This document shows, piece by piece, positions 60,861 through 64,000 of a stretch of DNA of 64,000 nucleotides (positions are counted from its first letter, which is position 1; each line of letters opens with the position of its first letter). The notes beneath the pieces were generated by a model. That model had not been told where the DNA came from. It ran no database searches and saw nothing but the letters and a program-made list of their open reading frames with translations. The DNA is from Salinicola salarius (GTDB lineage: Bacteria > Pseudomonadota > Gammaproteobacteria > Pseudomonadales > Halomonadaceae): contig NZ_NHOU01000007.1 of the NCBI RefSeq assembly GCF_002179555.1, forward strand, positions 1-64,000. Reading direction: 5' to 3'. A program made the position numbers and the translations under genes.

Positions 60861-61439
60861 ATGTCGGAGCGACTCCAGCTTACCGATATTCTCGAAACGC
60901 TCGACCGTCAGGTCGAGGATGACAAGATCACGCTGCAGGACATCGTCGATACCTTCAATTCCCGGGGCTTCGGACCGGTGGTATTGCTGCCGGCGCTGAT
61001 TGCATTATTGCCGACCGGCGGTGTCCCGGGCGTGCCCAGCGCCTGTGGTATCTTCATTGCCTTGATGGCGATCCAGCTGGTATTTGGCCGCAGGAGCCCA
61101 TGGCTACCAAAGGTATTGAGTCGACGCGGCGTCAGCCACGAGCGCTGGCATCGTGTTACTCAGCGCGCTAAACCCTGGACTCGGAGAATCGATCGGTTCC
61201 TCGAGCCTCGGTTGCGCTGGTTGATGGGTGACGTCACTCAGCGCTTGTTGGCGCTGCTGATGGTCGTGCTCGGATTGGGGATGATCCCGCTGGAGCTGCT
61301 GCCGTTTGCCGCTGCCATACCGGCGCTGGCGATCGTCGTCATGGCCTTGGGGCTCACGGCCGGCGACGGGGTAATGATGCTGCTCGGCCTTGGCGTTACC
61401 CTGGCTGGCGGCGTCGGCATCGGATTCTGGATGTTGTAA
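60861..61439 (+). CDS. ExoD-family membrane protein
   Basis: 192 residues. LTLQDIVDTFNSRGFGPVVLLPALIALLPTG-type start (ITLQDIVDTFNSRGFG) and four to five C-terminal helices match ExoD, named for exopolysaccharide synthesis in rhizobia and of unclear molecular role. ATG after GGGAGGTGGCGC. Confidence 0.9.
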   Translation: MSERLQLTDILETLDRQVEDDKITLQDIVDTFNSRGFGPVVLLPALIALLPTGGVPGVPSACGIFIALMAIQLVFGRRSPWLPKVLSRRGVSHERWHRVTQRAKPWTRRIDRFLEPRLRWLMGDVTQRLLALLMVVLGLGMIPLELLPFAAAIPALAIVVMALGLTAGDGVMMLLGLGVTLAGGVGIGFWML

Positions 61440-61498
61440 TCGATCACGGCGAATCAGCCACGACGAATCAATCACGAATCAACCGCGCACGCCAACGG

Positions 61499-61535
61499 AA
61501 AGCCCCCGACGATCCATCGGACCGTCGGGGGCTTT
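61499..61535. terminator. Bidirectional terminator between exoD-like and slt genes
   Basis: AAAGCCCCCGAC and GTCGGGGGCTTT form a 12-bp stem around a 13-base loop between convergent genes. Confidence 0.88.
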
Positions 61536-61579
61536 GCCGTGGCAGAGCAGACGCGAGCATCCACCGCTGCGATGCCGTA

Positions 61580-63556
61580 TCAGTTCCGTGCGATCAGGGT
61601 CGGATCGTAGTCGCCCTGGCGCTCGGCCTGGGACAGCATGGCGACGCCGCGAGTGTCGCCCTGCTTGGCCAGGCTTTCGAAGATGACCCGGTAGGCCAAT
61701 ACGGCCTGCACGTAGTCACGCGTTTCTCGGAATGGGATGCTTTCGACGAATCGATCGAATTCGCGCGGGGCGGTGGCAAGCCAGCGGTCCACGCGATGGG
61801 GGCCGGCATTGTAGGCCGCCGTCGCCGCGATGCGATTGCCGCGGTAGCGCTCCAGCATCGAGCGGATGTAGGTGCTGCCGAGCTGGATGTTCACCTGTGG
61901 CTCGAACAGCTCCGCAGTACTGGGTGCGCTGATGCCGAGTTCTCGAGCGACGTGGTCGGCCGTCCCCGGCATCAGCTGCATCAGTCCACGGGCCCCGACC
62001 GGTGAAGCGGCACGGGGGTTGAATGCGCTCTCGCGTCGCGCGATACCCATCAGCAGATAGGGATCGACCTGATTGACCTCTGCCCATTTCAGGAACGAAT
62101 CGCGGTACGCTGCCGGAAACCGCCAGGGCAACGCGTCCCACTGCTTGGCAGCGATCGTGGTCTGGATCGCCATGCCGTACCAGCCCTGGCGAATGGCGTA
62201 GTCGGCCAGCGCTGCGGCCTGGTCCGGCGTATCGCGGGCGGCGGCCGTGAACCACTCGCTGCGCGCAAGACCCTCCTCGCTAATTCGCATCAATGCCTCG
62301 GTACGCTGCACGACCGGCAGCATGCCCGTCAGCTCCTGCTGCAGCGTCGAGACGCTGGTGTCTGCCATCTCCAGCTGATAGGGCTGACCCAGACGATCGG
62401 CGGCGGCAAAGCCGAAGAAGCTGCGATTCTGCGCGGCCATTCGGTAGGCCTGGTGTGCCTTGGCATCGTCGCCCATGGCTTCGCTGGCACGCCCGAGCCA
62501 GTACTGCCAGTGGGCTTCTGCGCGCACCTCCGGGGGAAGCGCCTCGCTCCAGCGCGCGACGTTAGCCCAGTTGCCTTCGGTCACCGCGTTACGGATACGC
62601 AGCTCGATGAGATCGGCATCCGCGAGGCGTGGTAGCGTCGTATCGACCCAGCCCTGGTTGTTATCGATATTGCGAACCATGGAGTAGAACGCCAGATCGT
62701 GCTCGACCTGGTGGCGCCGGTCCTCGCCGATCGATACATGGGGAGAAATCTTGCGCCAGGCTTCCAGGGCGGCCTCGGTATCCGCGCGGATCAGACCATG
62801 CATGGCGGCAGCGATCAGCGCGCCACTGGCCTGGCCGTCGGGGCCGAGATCCAGCGGGACCTGGGTGACGGCGGCGTAATTGCCGCGGACCGTGTCGAAG
62901 CTGTTGATGGCCCGCTGCCAGGTGTCGTCCAGGCCACGCTCGAGATAGGTGACCAGCCCGCTCTGGCCGTTTTCCCAGGCCAGCATCATGCGCTCCCAGG
63001 TGTCCTCGTCTGTCAGCACGCCGCGATCCTCGAGCGTCGCGAATAGCGGGTCGCAGGCTTCGGGCTGCGAGGTGCCGACGTGCCACAGTGCCTCACCGCC
63101 CGCCGCGGCCCTGGCCGGCTCCCGGTCGAGCAGGGCAGTGTAGTAGTAGCACTGCCGGATGGTGCTGGAAGGCTCGCCGTCGCTGATTGCCAGGAGATCG
63201 TCGTAACGCCCCAGCTCGCCGAATCGTGTCTGCGCGGCGCCGCGCATCCAGTCGGACAGCGGAGAGTCGCCGTAGCGGGTGACGAAGTCGTTTACCTCCG
63301 CGGCCGAAGCCGTGGAAAGCCGGGAGCGAAGGCGGTGATATTCCACGTAGCCAGCCAGGACGTGGCCCTCGATAGCGGCCTGATCGATATCGTTCCAGCG
63401 GCGATCGCGGGCGGCATCCAGCGCCTGCTTCATGGCCTGGTCGGCCTGGGTCGTGGTGCTCGGTGTCGTCACCGCGGCTTGCGCGGTCGCACTCAATCCG
63501 ATGGCGCCGACGAGGCACCAGCGTAACCAACGTCTGCGGGTGGGCAATGCGGGCAT
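61580..63556 (-). CDS. slt: Soluble lytic murein transglycosylase (Slt70-like)
   Basis: 658 residues; the ATG after GAGAGAGACCC starts a signal peptide (WLRWCLVGAIGLSATAQAA). A long helical superhelix (residues ~60-470) precedes the C-terminal SLT domain with ARRESAFNPRAASPVGARGLMQLMPGTA (catalytic Glu) and AATAAYNAGPHRVDRWL. It cleaves peptidoglycan in the periplasm. Full length for Slt70. Confidence 0.93.
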   Translation of the reverse strand: MPALPTRRRWLRWCLVGAIGLSATAQAAVTTPSTTTQADQAMKQALDAARDRRWNDIDQAAIEGHVLAGYVEYHRLRSRLSTASAAEVNDFVTRYGDSPLSDWMRGAAQTRFGELGRYDDLLAISDGEPSSTIRQCYYYTALLDREPARAAAGGEALWHVGTSQPEACDPLFATLEDRGVLTDEDTWERMMLAWENGQSGLVTYLERGLDDTWQRAINSFDTVRGNYAAVTQVPLDLGPDGQASGALIAAAMHGLIRADTEAALEAWRKISPHVSIGEDRRHQVEHDLAFYSMVRNIDNNQGWVDTTLPRLADADLIELRIRNAVTEGNWANVARWSEALPPEVRAEAHWQYWLGRASEAMGDDAKAHQAYRMAAQNRSFFGFAAADRLGQPYQLEMADTSVSTLQQELTGMLPVVQRTEALMRISEEGLARSEWFTAAARDTPDQAAALADYAIRQGWYGMAIQTTIAAKQWDALPWRFPAAYRDSFLKWAEVNQVDPYLLMGIARRESAFNPRAASPVGARGLMQLMPGTADHVARELGISAPSTAELFEPQVNIQLGSTYIRSMLERYRGNRIAATAAYNAGPHRVDRWLATAPREFDRFVESIPFRETRDYVQAVLAYRVIFESLAKQGDTRGVAMLSQAERQGDYDPTLIARN

Positions 63557-63930
63557 TGGGTCTCTCTCTTTCTCGAAGGGCCGTTCTTCAACGCGCACGC
63601 TTGAAAGGGGCTGCTCTTTTCGGGGCTGCCTTGCAGCAGGCCACTCCGACAGACCAGGGTAGCGCTGCGTTCTCGGCGAGATACGCGTGTCACTTCGCCA
63701 ATTCACCAATTCACCAATTCACCAATTCACGGCCCCATCGTCGCCGATGCAGGCCCGCTTGGGTAGTACCGTTTCGCAACGATCTGGTGCCTTCCGGTGA
63801 CGCTATCGCCTCTCGCGGCGAGGAGAACATTGAATCCTGGCCCGATCGTGACCATCTAAGGGCTAGTTCAGTCTTTAGTCGGCGTCGATCGTGCCTGCTT
63901 CGCCCCAACGTCACTACCGGAGATTCCACC
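63557..63930. other. Intergenic region at the right end
   Basis: Between slt and the last partial gene. Contains only an octamer repeat array at 63698-63729; no gene or RNA is recognised. Confidence 0.4.
63698..63729 (+). repeat. Four tandem CCAATTCA octamers
   Basis: CCAATTCA is repeated four times without error about 140 bases upstream of the slt start. It is a slippage-prone array in the slt promoter region. Confidence 0.9.
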
Positions 63931-64000
63931 ATGAATCCTTGGCGTTTTCTGACCCAGCTGTCCCGTCTCAAGCAGCGCAGCGGCGCACTGGCCCGCATCG
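63931..64000 (+). CDS. Start of an unidentified gene, cut by the window end
   Basis: ATG behind CCGGAGATTCCACC opens a frame (MNPWRFLTQLSRLKQRSG) that stays open to the edge. Only 23 residues are visible, amphipathic and basic; no family can be named. Confidence 0.45.
   Translation, partial: MNPWRFLTQLSRLKQRSGALARI

Overview
The window is GC-rich, densely packed bacterial chromosome from a gammaproteobacterium. Gene content fits a Halomonadaceae-type bacterium: DUF1853 and YeaC-type housekeeping genes, an RLAN/RimK protein beside a GNAT, a YegS kinase, an ExoD protein and many compact catabolic operons. This placement is inferred from gene content and style, because no rRNA or other decisive marker is present.

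Left end (1-4100) is an eroded accessory patch of lower GC. It holds a two-gene tyrosine-recombinase module whose 5' end is cut off inside the C-terminal third of a hydantoinase gene. An intact MhpD-type hydratase follows, then a decayed IS21 istA with one IS terminus, then the N-terminal stub of a pdxA2-type gene. The divergent GntR/FCD regulator of that stub (4298-4981) is intact and has a palindromic operator candidate in front of it. Next come a UUCG-loop terminator, a GGA-rich candidate CsrB/RsmZ-type sRNA (about 5385-5612) and tRNA-Gly(CCC).

5.9-8.6 kb is a run of seven very small genes (zinc ribbon, HTH-like, basic, acidic-secreted, charged, Pmp3/YqaE) of mostly unknown function. 8.7-12 kb holds housekeeping and unknown genes: DUF6314, an EamA permease, DUF1853, a SleB-like hydrolase and an ABM monooxygenase.

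12.3-20.6 kb has a LysR regulator and a six-gene minus-strand block that looks like one catabolic unit: DUF3100 permease, M20 amidohydrolase, beta-hydroxyacid dehydrogenase, aldehyde dehydrogenase, class V aminotransferase and VOC protein. Upstream is a two-subunit quinoprotein dehydrogenase resembling sldBA. 23.7-30.7 kb is core: nadK, a phosphatase, rhomboid/YeaC/DUF2797, RimK-like + GNAT, and YajQ.

31-41 kb is the most coherent specialised region. It encodes a molybdenum hydroxylase (large-FAD-FeS), an acyl-CoA ligase, an enoyl-CoA hydratase-type enzyme and a BenE-type transporter, followed by a convergent alpha/beta hydrolase and an AraC regulator. Gene order matches the hmfABCDE furoate pathway (2-furoate to 2-oxoglutarate via furoyl-CoA). 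The large subunit carries a fused CoxG/SRPBCC domain.

41-64 kb is mainly housekeeping or single metabolic genes: DODA dioxygenase, pepN, aldA-like dehydrogenase, nfo, HpaI-type aldolase with an orphan TctC, Lrp, leuA with a structured leader, FlgO-type lipoproteins, an FNT channel, MgtC, a Bcr/CflA exporter, a YegS kinase, a yeast-type cytosine deaminase, a CspA protein, a double-TM2 protein, ExoD and a soluble lytic transglycosylase. The first codons of one more gene reach the right edge.
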